DNA from: Nocardioides albus
Lineage (GTDB): Bacteria > Actinomycetota > Actinomycetes > Propionibacteriales > Nocardioidaceae
Length of the DNA: 64,000 nt
Assembly: GCF_014648255.1 (NCBI RefSeq)
Contig: NZ_BMQT01000004.1
Span: 124,001 to 188,000, forward strand
Direction of reading: 5' to 3'
Made by a program: the position numbers and the translations under genes. The notes beneath the pieces are model-generated. The model was given only the letters and a program-made list of their open reading frames with translations. It did no database searches and was not told the DNA's origin. Positions 25,845-34,177 of the stretch are shown piece after piece. Position 1 is the stretch's first letter, and the number at the start of each line of letters is the position of its first letter.

Positions 25845-27352
25845 TGAGCCTGCCGAGTGTCGCCGACCTGCTCGCCGAGCCCATCCTCGCCGACGCCCTG
25901 GTGGTGGCGGGGAGCGAAGGACTGGAGCGTGAGGTCGCCGACGTGCGGTGGTGGACGGGCGAGTCGACCCCCGTCCAGGACCAGCTCGTGGTGTGCGGGG
26001 CTGAACCGGTCACCCCGTCGTACCGTCTCGATGCGCTGGTGCGCAGGACCGGGGAGGCAGGCGCCGCCGGTCTCCTCGTCGTCGGTGCGTCCGTGAGACC
26101 GCTGCTCTCGAGCCTCCGGCTCGCCGACCGCTTGCAGATCCCGGTCCTCTGGCTCGATGACGCCGAGCCGGTGATCATCGTCCAGGAGCTGACTCCCCGC
26201 GTACGCGCGCCGGAGCTCGTCCGCGCCCGAACCGTCGACCGGCTGCTGCGCCAGCTGGCGCCACGCCACACCGGGCAGGACATCGTGGCGGCGGCCGAGG
26301 GGGTGCTCGAGGCGCCGCTCGCGCTGGTGACCTCGGACGGTACGAACCTGCTCGGGTCACCCATCGAGCTCGACGAGACCTTGCACCTCGACCGACCGGT
26401 GGCGCAGCGTGGCCGGGCCGTCCTCGTGCACCCGGTTCTCGACCCGGACGCGAACCGACCTGCGGCATGGCTCGCGTGCCGGGTCGAGCGGGCGGCCGAG
26501 TCGCGGATGGGGTTGCTGGCGGCGGGGCTCGCCATCACCGAGCCTTTCCTGCGTTCCTGGCTCACCGCCCAGCGTGCGCATGCCGATCGCGATGTCCTCT
26601 TCCGAGCCCGCCTGCTGTCGGAGGTCCTCTCCGGGCGCGACTCGGTGAGCCGAGACGTCGTCGAGGGCGCGGTCTCGGTCGGGTGGCAGCTGCCTGAGTG
26701 GCATGTGGGGCTCCACCTCTCCTGCGACGACCCGACGGCGAGCGACCAGCAGGCGGCTGCGCCGGAGCGGTTGCGCGCCGCGCTCGGCGAGCACGGCATC
26801 ACCCTGACGGAGGCGGTCGACCGCGGGGACGGCTGGGCGCTCTGGAGCAGCGACGAGGCCGAGCCCGGGGCCGCCGACGCTCGGGCGCTGCTGCGGGCCG
26901 TACGTCTGGCGACGGCGGCTCTGCCGCGCGAGTGGGGGATGGTTGTGGGCATCGGGCGCCCGCATCGCGGGCCCGGCGGACTGGCGGAGACACTCGCGGA
27001 GGCGCGCGACGCCGCCTATCTCGCCTCGAGTCACGACTTCCGGCCGGCGGTGGAGCACTCCGACGAGCTCGGCGTCGCGCGGCTGCTCGCGACCTGGCAG
27101 CAGTCGGCGGTGACGCGCGCGTTCGCCGAGACCGCGCTGGCACCGCTCCGCTCGAACGAGTCTCTGATGGCCACCCTGCGCGCCTATCTCGAGAGCGGTG
27201 GCTCGGTCGTCCTCGTCGCCGAGGCGCTGGGCGTCCACCGCAACACCGTCACGGCACGTCTGCAGCAGATCCGGGATCGGCTCGGCGTCGACTTGGACGA
27301 CCCGAGCCAGCGGCTCGCGCTGCAGGTGGCCTGCCGGTCGACGGGAGCCTGA
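25844..27352 (+). CDS. PucR-family transcriptional regulator (module 1)
   Basis: This 502-residue protein starts with a PucR sensor domain (LPSVADLLAEPILADALVVAGSEGLEREVADVRW) and has a GGDEF-like middle region. It ends with the PucR helix-turn-helix YLESGGSVVLVAEALGVHRNTVTARLQQIRDRLGVDLDDPSQRLALQVA. PucR-type regulators control purine, ureide and amino acid catabolism. I prefer ATG 25844 (8 bp after GAGGAG) to the GTG three bases earlier. It overlaps the stop codon of the previous gene, so it is the last gene of the first operon and probably regulates module 1 through the 27353-27502 promoter and its own. Confidence 0.9.
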   Translation: MSLPSVADLLAEPILADALVVAGSEGLEREVADVRWWTGESTPVQDQLVVCGAEPVTPSYRLDALVRRTGEAGAAGLLVVGASVRPLLSSLRLADRLQIPVLWLDDAEPVIIVQELTPRVRAPELVRARTVDRLLRQLAPRHTGQDIVAAAEGVLEAPLALVTSDGTNLLGSPIELDETLHLDRPVAQRGRAVLVHPVLDPDANRPAAWLACRVERAAESRMGLLAAGLAITEPFLRSWLTAQRAHADRDVLFRARLLSEVLSGRDSVSRDVVEGAVSVGWQLPEWHVGLHLSCDDPTASDQQAAAPERLRAALGEHGITLTEAVDRGDGWALWSSDEAEPGAADARALLRAVRLATAALPREWGMVVGIGRPHRGPGGLAETLAEARDAAYLASSHDFRPAVEHSDELGVARLLATWQQSAVTRAFAETALAPLRSNESLMATLRAYLESGGSVVLVAEALGVHRNTVTARLQQIRDRLGVDLDDPSQRLALQVACRSTGA

Positions 27353-27399
27353 CCGGCGCGACCGTGCAGTCCGCCCACCTGGTGGTGCCCGGTCGGGCA

Positions 27400-27430
27400 G
27401 GACGCACATTCCGGAGGACCCGCTGCGTCC
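27400..27430. promoter_or_regulatory. Inverted repeat in the promoter of the racemase operon
   Basis: GGACGCA (27400-27406) and TGCGTCC (27424-27430) form a perfect 7-bp inverted repeat with 17 bp between arms, about 73 bp before the racemase start. It may be a PucR operator or the terminator of the upstream operon. Confidence 0.4.
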
Positions 27431-27502
27431 CTAGCGTCGAGTCATCCACCCGAGACCGCACCTCAGGTCGACAGCGGGTGGAACTCAACCCAAGGAGACG
27501 AG

Positions 27503-28222
27503 ATGCACATCCGGGTCATCCTGCCGATCATCGGCGACAGCCTGATCGATCATGTCCGTTCCGAGGTCGCCGAATGGGCAGCCCCCGACACGAAGGTCGA
27601 TGCGGTGGTGCTGGAGCGCGGCACCGCGAGCATCGAGTCGGAGTACGACGAGGCGCTGGCCGCGCCCGGCATCCTCGACCAGATCGCCCGAGCAGCCGAG
27701 GACGACGTCGACGCCGTCTTCATCAGCTGCTTCGGTGACCCCGGTGTGCACGCCGCCCGGGAGATCATCGACGCACCGGTGGTCGGCGGCTTCGAGCCGG
27801 CCGTGCTCACCGCGCTCAGCCTCGGCGAGCACGTCGGCATCATCACGGTGCTCCCCAACGTACTGCCGATGCTTCGGTCGCTCGCACGCCGCTACGCCAT
27901 CCAGGACCGCATCGGCACGATGCGCGTCATCGACATGCCTGTGCTCGGCCTGGAGGATCGGGACCTGCTGCTGCAGCGGCTGGAGGAGCAGGCCGTCGAC
28001 GCGATCACCTCCGGCGAGGCCGACGTCATCGTGCTCGGTTGCACCGGCATGCTCGGCGTGGCTGCCGAGCTGCAGGAGCGGTTGGCAGCGGCCGGCATGA
28101 AGGTGCCGGTCGTCGACCCGACCGGGGCCGCCGTCACCTGGCTCGAGAGCTGCGTCCGGCTCGGCGTCACGCCCAGCCGGACGACGTACCTGCCGCCGCC
28201 GGCCAAGGACCGTTCGGCGTGA
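27503..28222 (+). CDS. Asp/Glu/hydantoin racemase family protein
   Basis: This 239-residue protein of the cofactor-independent racemase fold has both catalytic cysteines: Cys76 in AVFISCFGDPG and Cys180 in VIVLGCTGM. IRVILPIIGDSL at the N-terminus is typical of hydantoin racemases rather than MurI. It should interconvert stereoisomers of a 5-substituted hydantoin or an acidic amino acid. AAGGAGA precedes the ATG. It is the first gene of a five-gene run in which each gene overlaps or nearly overlaps the next. Confidence 0.87.
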   Translation: MHIRVILPIIGDSLIDHVRSEVAEWAAPDTKVDAVVLERGTASIESEYDEALAAPGILDQIARAAEDDVDAVFISCFGDPGVHAAREIIDAPVVGGFEPAVLTALSLGEHVGIITVLPNVLPMLRSLARRYAIQDRIGTMRVIDMPVLGLEDRDLLLQRLEEQAVDAITSGEADVIVLGCTGMLGVAAELQERLAAAGMKVPVVDPTGAAVTWLESCVRLGVTPSRTTYLPPPAKDRSA

Positions 28223-28944
28223 ACGACGTGCCCGGGTTCGTCGACGGACTGAGAGTCGGGGTGCCGGCCACGCTGCGCGGACTGTGGGTCACCTTCCTGA
28301 CTCCGTTCGGCCTCGAGGCCGCCTCCGGTAGCGGGGCGGACTGGATCGGCGTGGATCTCCAGCACGGGGACCTCGACGCCGCCCAGCTCGCCCCGCTCCT
28401 GCGGGTCGCCGACGTGCCGGTGCTGGCCCGGCTGGGATCCCACGACCCGGCCGCGCTCGCTCGGGCGATCGACGCCGGCGTGGACGGCGTCATCGTGCCG
28501 ACGGTCGAGTCGGCTGCGGAGGCCGAGCGTCTCGTCGCCGCGGCCCATCTGCCGCCACGCGGACGGCGCAGCGGCGGGCTGGCCCGTGCTGGGCTGGTCG
28601 GCGCGCCGGAGCGCCCCCTGCTGCTGCCGATGGTCGAGACCCGCCAGGGTCTGGAGGCCGCCGACGAGATCGCGGCGACGCCCGGGATCGACGGCATCTT
28701 CGTCGGGCCCTACGACCTCGCTCTCTCGCTCGGGGAACCGGTGCGCTCGGAGAAGGTGCTGGACGCCATCCGCGAGGCGCTCGCGGCGGCCCGGCGGCAC
28801 GATCGGATCACCGGTGCCTTCACCGGCGATCCGGGGCTGGCCGCGGACCTGGACGATCGCGGCGTGGCGCTCGACCTGCATGCGATCGACACCGATGCCG
28901 CCGCACTGCGGACTGGGCTGGCGGCGCTCCTGGGGGCACGATGA
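28219..28944 (+). CDS. HpcH/HpaI-family aldolase
   Basis: This 241-residue protein of the HpcH/HpaI aldolase/citrate lyase beta family has GLWVTFLTPFGLEAASGSGADWIGVDLQHGD, the divalent-metal site PMVETRQGLEAADEIAATPGIDGIFVGPYDLALSLG, and the Arg-containing LRGLW. Members cleave 2-keto-4-hydroxy acids to pyruvate plus an aldehyde. The start is GTG 28219, whose GTGA overlaps the racemase stop; AAGGA lies upstream. It suggests that a hydroxy-keto acid is formed in the pathway. Confidence 0.88.
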   Translation: MNDVPGFVDGLRVGVPATLRGLWVTFLTPFGLEAASGSGADWIGVDLQHGDLDAAQLAPLLRVADVPVLARLGSHDPAALARAIDAGVDGVIVPTVESAAEAERLVAAAHLPPRGRRSGGLARAGLVGAPERPLLLPMVETRQGLEAADEIAATPGIDGIFVGPYDLALSLGEPVRSEKVLDAIREALAAARRHDRITGAFTGDPGLAADLDDRGVALDLHAIDTDAAALRTGLAALLGAR

Positions 28945-30035
28945 GGACACACGAGACGCGACGCGACTTCGCGAGCGACAACTGCGCGGCCGCTCACCCG
29001 AAGGTCCTCGCGGCGCTCGAGGCGGTGGATGGCGGCCATCTGCCCAGCTACGGCGCCGACCTCTATACCTCCCTTCTCGAGGAGCGGGTGCGTGAGCTCT
29101 TCGGACGGCATGCGCGTACGTTCCCGGTGTTCAACGGGACCGGCGCCAACATCCTCGGGCTGCAGGCCGTGACACCACGATGGTCCGCCGTCGTGTGCGC
29201 AGACGCAGCCCACCTGCACACCGACGAGTGCGGCGCCCCCGAGTACGCCGGGTTCAAGCTGCTCACCGTGCCGACCGCCGACGGACGGCTCGACCCGGAC
29301 GACCTGGCGGACCTCGCTCGGGACGCCCGCAACCGGCACCGTGCCCAGCCGGGAGTGCTGTCGCTGACCCAGAGCACCGAGCTCGGCACCTGCTACCGCC
29401 CGGCCGAGCTGGCTGTCCTCACCGAGGAGGCACACCGGCACGGGTGGAAGGTCCACGTCGACGGCGCCCGGCTCGCCAACGCGGCCGCCCGGCTGGGGGT
29501 CGGCCTCGCCGAGGCCGCGGCAGGGGCGGACGTGATCTCGCTGGGCGTCACGAAGAACGGCGGCATGATCGGCGAGGCGGTGGTCGTGCTCGACCCGGAC
29601 GCGGACGGCGTCGGCTTCCTGCAGAAGGCCGGCACCCAGCTGCCGTCGAAGACGCGGTACGTCTCGGCGCAGCTGCTCGCCCTGCTCGACGGCGACCTGT
29701 GGCGAGCCAACGCCACCCAGGCGAACTCGATGGCGGACCGGCTCGCCGCCGGCCTTCGGGGGGCGCCAGGCGTGCGGGTCGTCCATCCGGTCGAGGCGAA
29801 CGCCGTCTTCGCCTCCCTCCCGGCCGGCGTCGCGGAGCAGCTGCGGGCGACGTACTCGTTCAGCGACTGGGGGCCGGGAACGGTGCGGTTGATGACTGCC
29901 TGGGACACCCGGGCCGAGGACGTCGACGGCTTGCTCGCCGCCGTGCGTGCGCTGATGCCGGGCGACGTGCACGACCCGACGGCTCGGGCTGTGCAGGAAG
30001 CCTCTTCACCGGAGTCGGTGGGATTCCTAGCGTGA
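28941..30035 (+). CDS. Low-specificity threonine aldolase family (PLP) enzyme
   Basis: This 364-residue PLP enzyme of the beta-eliminating lyase/threonine aldolase family has FASDNCAAAHPKVLAAL at the N-terminus, FPVFNGTGANILGLQA, HVDGARLANAA and the PLP-Lys region ISLGVTKNGGMIGEAVVV. It should split a beta-hydroxy-alpha-amino acid into glycine and an aldehyde. ATG 28941 overlaps the aldolase stop by 4 bp. With its neighbours it points to a beta-hydroxy amino acid intermediate. Confidence 0.88.
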   Translation: MRTHETRRDFASDNCAAAHPKVLAALEAVDGGHLPSYGADLYTSLLEERVRELFGRHARTFPVFNGTGANILGLQAVTPRWSAVVCADAAHLHTDECGAPEYAGFKLLTVPTADGRLDPDDLADLARDARNRHRAQPGVLSLTQSTELGTCYRPAELAVLTEEAHRHGWKVHVDGARLANAAARLGVGLAEAAAGADVISLGVTKNGGMIGEAVVVLDPDADGVGFLQKAGTQLPSKTRYVSAQLLALLDGDLWRANATQANSMADRLAAGLRGAPGVRVVHPVEANAVFASLPAGVAEQLRATYSFSDWGPGTVRLMTAWDTRAEDVDGLLAAVRALMPGDVHDPTARAVQEASSPESVGFLA

Positions 30036-30040
30036 CGGCC

Positions 30041-31102
30041 ATGACAACCACGCCATCCCCCGTGCCCACGGCACCCGCCGGCGAGCTCGGCTTCGGTCAG
30101 GTCTTCACCCCGCACATGACGGCGATGCGCTGGACGCCGGACGGCTGGGAGCGCCCGACGCTGCGCGACTTCGAGGACCTCGCGCTGAGCCCGGCGACGA
30201 TGGTCTTCCACTACGGCCAGGCGATCTTCGAGGGCATGAAGGCCTATCGACACCCGGACGGCGCCGTCCGGCTCTTCCGGCCCGAGCGCAACGCGTCGCG
30301 GCTGGCGACCTCTGCCCGGCGGATGGCGATGCCCGAGCTCCCCGAGGCTGACTTCGTCGAGGCGGTCTCGATGCTCGTCGACGCCGACCGGGAGCACGTT
30401 CCCGCGGAGCCCGGGCACAGCCTCTACCTGCGGCCGTTCACGATCGCCACGGAGGCCACCCTGGGGACCCGGCCGGCGCGGGAGTACCTCTTCCTGGTCA
30501 TCGCCTCCCCGTCCGGGCCGTACTTCACCGCCGGCTTCGACGCGATCACGGTCTGGGTCTCCGAGGACCATCCTCGTGCCCACCCGGGCGGCACCGGGTA
30601 CGCCAAGTGCGCAGGCAACTACGCCGCCGGCATGCTGGTACAGCAGGTCGCGGCCGAGCACGGTGCGGAGCAGGTCGTCTTCCTGGACGCGCGCGAGGGT
30701 CGTTGGCTCGAGGAGCTCGGCGGCATGAACCTCTTCCTCGTCCGCGAGGTCGACGGCCGGCCGACCCTGGTCACCCCGCCCGTCTCCGACACCCTTCTCG
30801 AGGGCATCACCCGGTCCTCGCTGATCACCTTGGCCGACGACCTCGGCCTGCGCGTCGAGGAGCGGCCGGTCTCGTTGGAGGAGTGGCGCGCCGGGGCGGC
30901 GGACGGCACGGTGACGGAGGCCTTTGCCTGCGGCACCGCAGCGGTGGTCACTGCGATCGGTACGGTGCGTACGCAGGCAGCCGACTTCGTGGTCGGCGAC
31001 GGCCGGCCAGGTCTGTGGACCACTCGTCTGCGTGATGCGCTGCTCGGCATCCAGGAGGGCACCGCGCACGATCACAACGGCTGGATGAGGACCGTCCGAT
31101 GA
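30041..31102 (+). CDS. ilvE: Branched-chain amino acid aminotransferase
   Basis: This 353-residue fold-type IV PLP aminotransferase has FGQVFTPHMTAMRW, MVFHYGQAIFEGMKAYR and the PLP lysine at 189 in GTGYAKCAGNYAAGML. Further features are VVFLDAREGRWLEELGGMNLFLV and EAFACGTAAVVTAIG near the end. It should transaminate Leu/Ile/Val or similar side chains with 2-oxoglutarate. ATG 30041 is used; a GTG at 30032 overlaps the previous stop codon and would add three residues. Its place inside a catabolic operon suggests a pathway-specific paralogue rather than the biosynthetic IlvE. Confidence 0.88.
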   Translation: MTTTPSPVPTAPAGELGFGQVFTPHMTAMRWTPDGWERPTLRDFEDLALSPATMVFHYGQAIFEGMKAYRHPDGAVRLFRPERNASRLATSARRMAMPELPEADFVEAVSMLVDADREHVPAEPGHSLYLRPFTIATEATLGTRPAREYLFLVIASPSGPYFTAGFDAITVWVSEDHPRAHPGGTGYAKCAGNYAAGMLVQQVAAEHGAEQVVFLDAREGRWLEELGGMNLFLVREVDGRPTLVTPPVSDTLLEGITRSSLITLADDLGLRVEERPVSLEEWRAGAADGTVTEAFACGTAAVVTAIGTVRTQAADFVVGDGRPGLWTTRLRDALLGIQEGTAHDHNGWMRTVR

Positions 31103-32481
31103 CCGCTCACGACGACCGCGACGTCGCTGTCCTGGAGACGTTGGCCGACAGGATCGACGCCGGGACGCCTGCGCTGATGACGGACCTCGAGCACTTGGTG
31201 CGGATCCCATCGGTGAGCTCGCTGCCTCGTCATCATCACGACGTCGAGCGCAGCGCCACCGAGGTCGCGCGACTTCTGACCGCCGAAGGCCTCGACGCCG
31301 CCGTGGTCCGTGCCGACGGTGGCCTGCCGTCCGTCATCGGACACCGTCCGGCCCCGCCGGGGGCCTCGACCGTCCTCCTCTATGCCCACCACGACGTCCA
31401 GCCGACCGGTGATCCCGACGGCTGGACCGGCGCACCCTTCGAGCCGGTCGAACGAGACGGACGGCTCTACGGCCGTGGGGCGGCCGACGACAAGGCCGGC
31501 CTCGCCGTCCACCTCGCCGCGATCCGCGCGCTCGGCCCCGACCTTCCGGTGGGGGTGATCGTGCTCGTCGAGGGCGAGGAGGAGATCGGCTCGCCGACGC
31601 TCCCCGCTTTGCTGGCCGAGCACCGTGACCGGCTGGCCGCCGACGTCGTCGTCATCGCTGACGCCCTCAACTGGGAGGTCGGCACCCCGGCGCTCACCGT
31701 GTCGCTGCGCGGCCTGGTCGAGGTGACCGTCGAGGTGGCGACCCTGGAGCATCCACTCCACTCCGGTGCCTTCGGTGGCGTCGTACCGGATGCACTGGCC
31801 GTGCTGGTGAGGATGCTGGCGGGCCTGCACGATGACACCGGGGCCGTCGCCGTCCCCGGCCTGGTGGCCCGGTCCGTGTCCAGCCCGGTCGAGTACGACG
31901 AGCAGCAGCTCCGTGCCGACGCCGCGCTGCTGCCAGGCGTCGGCCTGACGGGTGCCGGTAGCCTCACCGACCGACTGTGGCACCAGCCCTCCGTGACGGT
32001 GACCGGCATCGACTGTCCCAGCGTCGCCGAGGCGCCCAACGCACTTGCTGCGACCGCCCGCGCGAAGATCTCGGTGCGGCTCGCCCCCGGCGACGACCCC
32101 GATCGAGCGCTGCATGCGCTGACCGAGCACCTCCGTGCGACCACTCCCCACGGCGCCCACGTACGTGTCGTGCCGGGCATCAGGGCCCACCCGTTCGAGG
32201 CCGACCCCACCGGCCCGGCGCACCGGCTCGCGCTCGAGGCGTTCAGGGCTGCCTGGCCGGAGTCGACGCCGGTCGCCATCGGGGTCGGTGGCACGATCCC
32301 GCTCGTCCACCTGCTGTCCTCGGTCTTTCCACACGCAGCGGTTCTCGTCACCGGCGTCGAGGATCCCGACACGCGGGCGCACGGCTACGACGAGAGCCTG
32401 CATCTGGGCGACTTCCGCAACGCCTGCCTGGCCGAGGCGCTGCTGCTGCAGCGACTGGGTGGTTCTTCCTCGGTGGGTTGA
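31099..32481 (+). CDS. M20-family metallopeptidase (dipeptidase type), first copy
   Basis: This 460-residue M20 zinc hydrolase has the ligands in order: His in VLLYAHHDVQP (residues ~97-98), the bridging Asp in LYGRGAADDKAGL, the EGEEEIGS Glu pair near 160, and HLGD-type residues in DESLHLGDF at the end. A lid domain with HSGAFGGVVPDA lies in the middle. Members cleave dipeptides or N-carbamoyl and N-acyl amino acids in the cytoplasm. ATG 31099 overlaps the ilvE stop by 4 bp. It is the last gene of the five-gene operon. Confidence 0.88.
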   Translation: MTAHDDRDVAVLETLADRIDAGTPALMTDLEHLVRIPSVSSLPRHHHDVERSATEVARLLTAEGLDAAVVRADGGLPSVIGHRPAPPGASTVLLYAHHDVQPTGDPDGWTGAPFEPVERDGRLYGRGAADDKAGLAVHLAAIRALGPDLPVGVIVLVEGEEEIGSPTLPALLAEHRDRLAADVVVIADALNWEVGTPALTVSLRGLVEVTVEVATLEHPLHSGAFGGVVPDALAVLVRMLAGLHDDTGAVAVPGLVARSVSSPVEYDEQQLRADAALLPGVGLTGAGSLTDRLWHQPSVTVTGIDCPSVAEAPNALAATARAKISVRLAPGDDPDRALHALTEHLRATTPHGAHVRVVPGIRAHPFEADPTGPAHRLALEAFRAAWPESTPVAIGVGGTIPLVHLLSSVFPHAAVLVTGVEDPDTRAHGYDESLHLGDFRNACLAEALLLQRLGGSSSVG

Positions 32482-32505
32482 GGAGGACTGCTCGAATGGC
32501 TGGTT

Positions 32506-32550
32506 GGTTCCAAAATATTGACTTGGGTTGCACATAATGGAACGGTTCCA
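32506..32550 (+). promoter_or_regulatory. IclR-type operator upstream of AroM gene
   Basis: TGGAACGGTTCCA at 32538-32550 is a perfect 13-bp palindrome ending 2 bp before the AroM start. It has the TGGAA...TTCCA form of the E. coli IclR box. A second GGTTCCA half lies at 32506-32512. ATAATGGAAC also occurs upstream of the OPT gene at 34178. No clear ribosome site precedes the AroM ATG. The IclR gene lies between the two targets. Confidence 0.6.
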
Positions 32551-32552
32551 CC

Positions 32553-33242
32553 ATGGTGACTGACATCGACCTCGCCCTGCTGACGATCGGGCAGGCGCCT
32601 CGTCCGGATCTCTCGGCGAGCACCCGCGCCGTGCTGCCCGCTCGGACCCGGGTCGAGGAGTTCGGTGTGCTGGACGGTCTCTCGCGAGTCGAGGTCGAGA
32701 AGAGCTTCGGTGCGCGCGAGGGTGGTCCGGTGCTGGTCACCCGGCTGCAGGACGGTGGCACGGTCACGCTGGATCCGGTGCGGATCGAGGAAGGTCTGCA
32801 GCGCTGCATCGAGCGGCTCGAAGGTGAGGGCGTCCGCAACATCGCCGTTCTGTGCACCGGGGAGTTCCCGACCCTTCGGGTCGGTGATGCCTGGCTGTTG
32901 GAGCCGGACCGGGTGATCACGACGGCGATCCCGACCCTCGTGCGGGATGCGACGGTCGGCGTTCTCGTGCCCCTCGTCGACCAGATTCCCGAGGCTCGGG
33001 AGAAATGGTCAGTGCTCGACGGTGAGGTGCACTTCGCGGCCGCCTCGCCCTTCGACGAAGGGTACGAACAGCTGGTCGCCGCAGCCGAGGGCCTGATGTC
33101 GGTGGGTGCGCGCGCTCTGGTTCTCGACTGCATGGCGTACGGCGAGGGGCACCACGCCGCGCTACGTGCAGCGGGCGTCACCGTCGCGGTGCTGGTCTCC
33201 GGTCAGGTGTTCGCGCACGCGCTGGCGCCGTTCGTGGCCTGA
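32553..33242 (+). CDS. AroM family protein
   Basis: This 229-residue protein matches AroM: LALLTIGQAPRPDLSASTRAVLP at the N-terminus, EFGVLDGLSRVEVEKSFGAREG, and VLCTGEFPTL with a Cys in the racemase position. ALVLDCMAYGEGHHAAL provides the second Cys near the end. The fold is related to Asp/Glu racemases, but no reaction is established for AroM. It opens module 2 and is convergent with the IclR gene, with only 4 bp between stop codons. Confidence 0.85.
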   Translation: MVTDIDLALLTIGQAPRPDLSASTRAVLPARTRVEEFGVLDGLSRVEVEKSFGAREGGPVLVTRLQDGGTVTLDPVRIEEGLQRCIERLEGEGVRNIAVLCTGEFPTLRVGDAWLLEPDRVITTAIPTLVRDATVGVLVPLVDQIPEAREKWSVLDGEVHFAAASPFDEGYEQLVAAAEGLMSVGARALVLDCMAYGEGHHAALRAAGVTVAVLVSGQVFAHALAPFVA

Positions 33243-33253
33243 GGGCTCAGGCC
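33236..33253. terminator. Compact palindrome over two convergent stop codons
   Basis: GGCCTGAG (33236-33243) and CTCAGGCC (33246-33253) are exact complements with 2 bp between. They include the stop codons of both AroM and the IclR gene. This could serve as a bidirectional terminator, though real pairing would open the inner bases. Confidence 0.4.
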
Positions 33254-34023
33254 GGGCCGGCCTGGTCGAAGTCGAGCCAGTAGGGGTCGCCGATGCTCTT
33301 GCCCACCCGCATGGCCGAGGCGCGCATGCGTTCGCCGTACGCAGGGACGGCCTCGTCGGTGAGCTCGTCGCTGGGCAGGGCGAGGCCGATGCCGAAGAGC
33401 TGTCCCGACGTCGGGTCGAGTACGGCCGCGGCGACGCCGGCGACCTGGGTGACGAACTCGCCACGGGAGACCGACCAGCCGTCGATCCGCACGCGCTGCA
33501 GGGCCTGCAGCAGCTCGTCAGGAGAGTCGGGCGCGGTGCCGATGTGCGCGAGATCCGTGCCGATGCGGGCCGTGACCTCCTGGTCGTCGAGACGCGCGAG
33601 GAGGGCGCGTCCGGTCGAGGTCGCGTGAGCGGGACCGCGGGTGCCCACGGGGGTGTAGGCCTGCAGGGTGCCGACCTTGCCGGTGCGCATGGAGATGACC
33701 ACCGTCTCGGCCTCGTCGAGAAGGTTGATGTAACCCGCGTACCCCGTGTCCCCGACCATCGCGGAGAGCTCCTCCTCGAGCAAGGAGAGCGCGTTGCGTG
33801 ATGCGCGGAAGTGGAAGGACGCTTCCATGACCAGAGGTCCCGGCCGATAGGCCAGCGATTGTGCGTCGCGCTCGAGGAAGCCGTGGTCGGCCATCATGCT
33901 CAGGGTGCGGGACGCCGAGCTCTTCGGCACGGCCAGCTCGGTGGCGACGTCGGTGACGGTCAGGTCGCGCCGCAGGCGTGTCATCAGGCGCAGTACGTCG
34001 CGCGCATTGGCCAAGGTGCTCAA
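33247..34023 (-). CDS. IclR-family transcriptional regulator
   Basis: This 258-residue protein has an N-terminal winged helix (LTVTDVATELAVPKSSASRTLSMMADHGFLERD) and the IclR effector domain (GKVGTLQAYTPVGTRGPAHATSTGRALLARL ... GWSVSRGEFVTQVAGVAAAVLD). It starts with TTG 34023 behind GAGAGGG, as no ATG or GTG is in frame nearby. It is divergent from the OPT transporter gene and convergent with AroM. IclR-like boxes stand at both target promoters, so it probably controls module 2. Confidence 0.9.
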   Translation of the reverse strand: MSTLANARDVLRLMTRLRRDLTVTDVATELAVPKSSASRTLSMMADHGFLERDAQSLAYRPGPLVMEASFHFRASRNALSLLEEELSAMVGDTGYAGYINLLDEAETVVISMRTGKVGTLQAYTPVGTRGPAHATSTGRALLARLDDQEVTARIGTDLAHIGTAPDSPDELLQALQRVRIDGWSVSRGEFVTQVAGVAAAVLDPTSGQLFGIGLALPSDELTDEAVPAYGERMRASAMRVGKSIGDPYWLDFDQAGPA

Positions 34024-34090
34024 CGCTTCATTCCCTCTCCCTCGCCCGGCTCAGCCTAGGTGGTCGCCGAGATCCCCTGGCGGGCAGGTC

Positions 34091-34156
34091 TTGACGACGG
34101 CGTGTTATCAGGCTCACAATCCATATTGTAGAACCTAGTTCGAAATAATGGAACCG
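34091..34156 (+). promoter_or_regulatory. Promoter and IclR-type operators upstream of OPT gene
   Basis: TTGACG (34091-34096) and CACAAT (34115-34120) are 18 bp apart and make a fair sigma70-type promoter. TAGAACCTAGTTCGA (34129-34143) fits the 15-bp TxGAA...TTCxA shape of IclR boxes. A half-site ATAATGGAACC (34145-34155) follows, as at the AroM promoter. Boxes downstream of the promoter suggest repression. Confidence 0.55.
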
Positions 34157-34177
34157 CCCTTCCTGCAGGAGAAAGCC

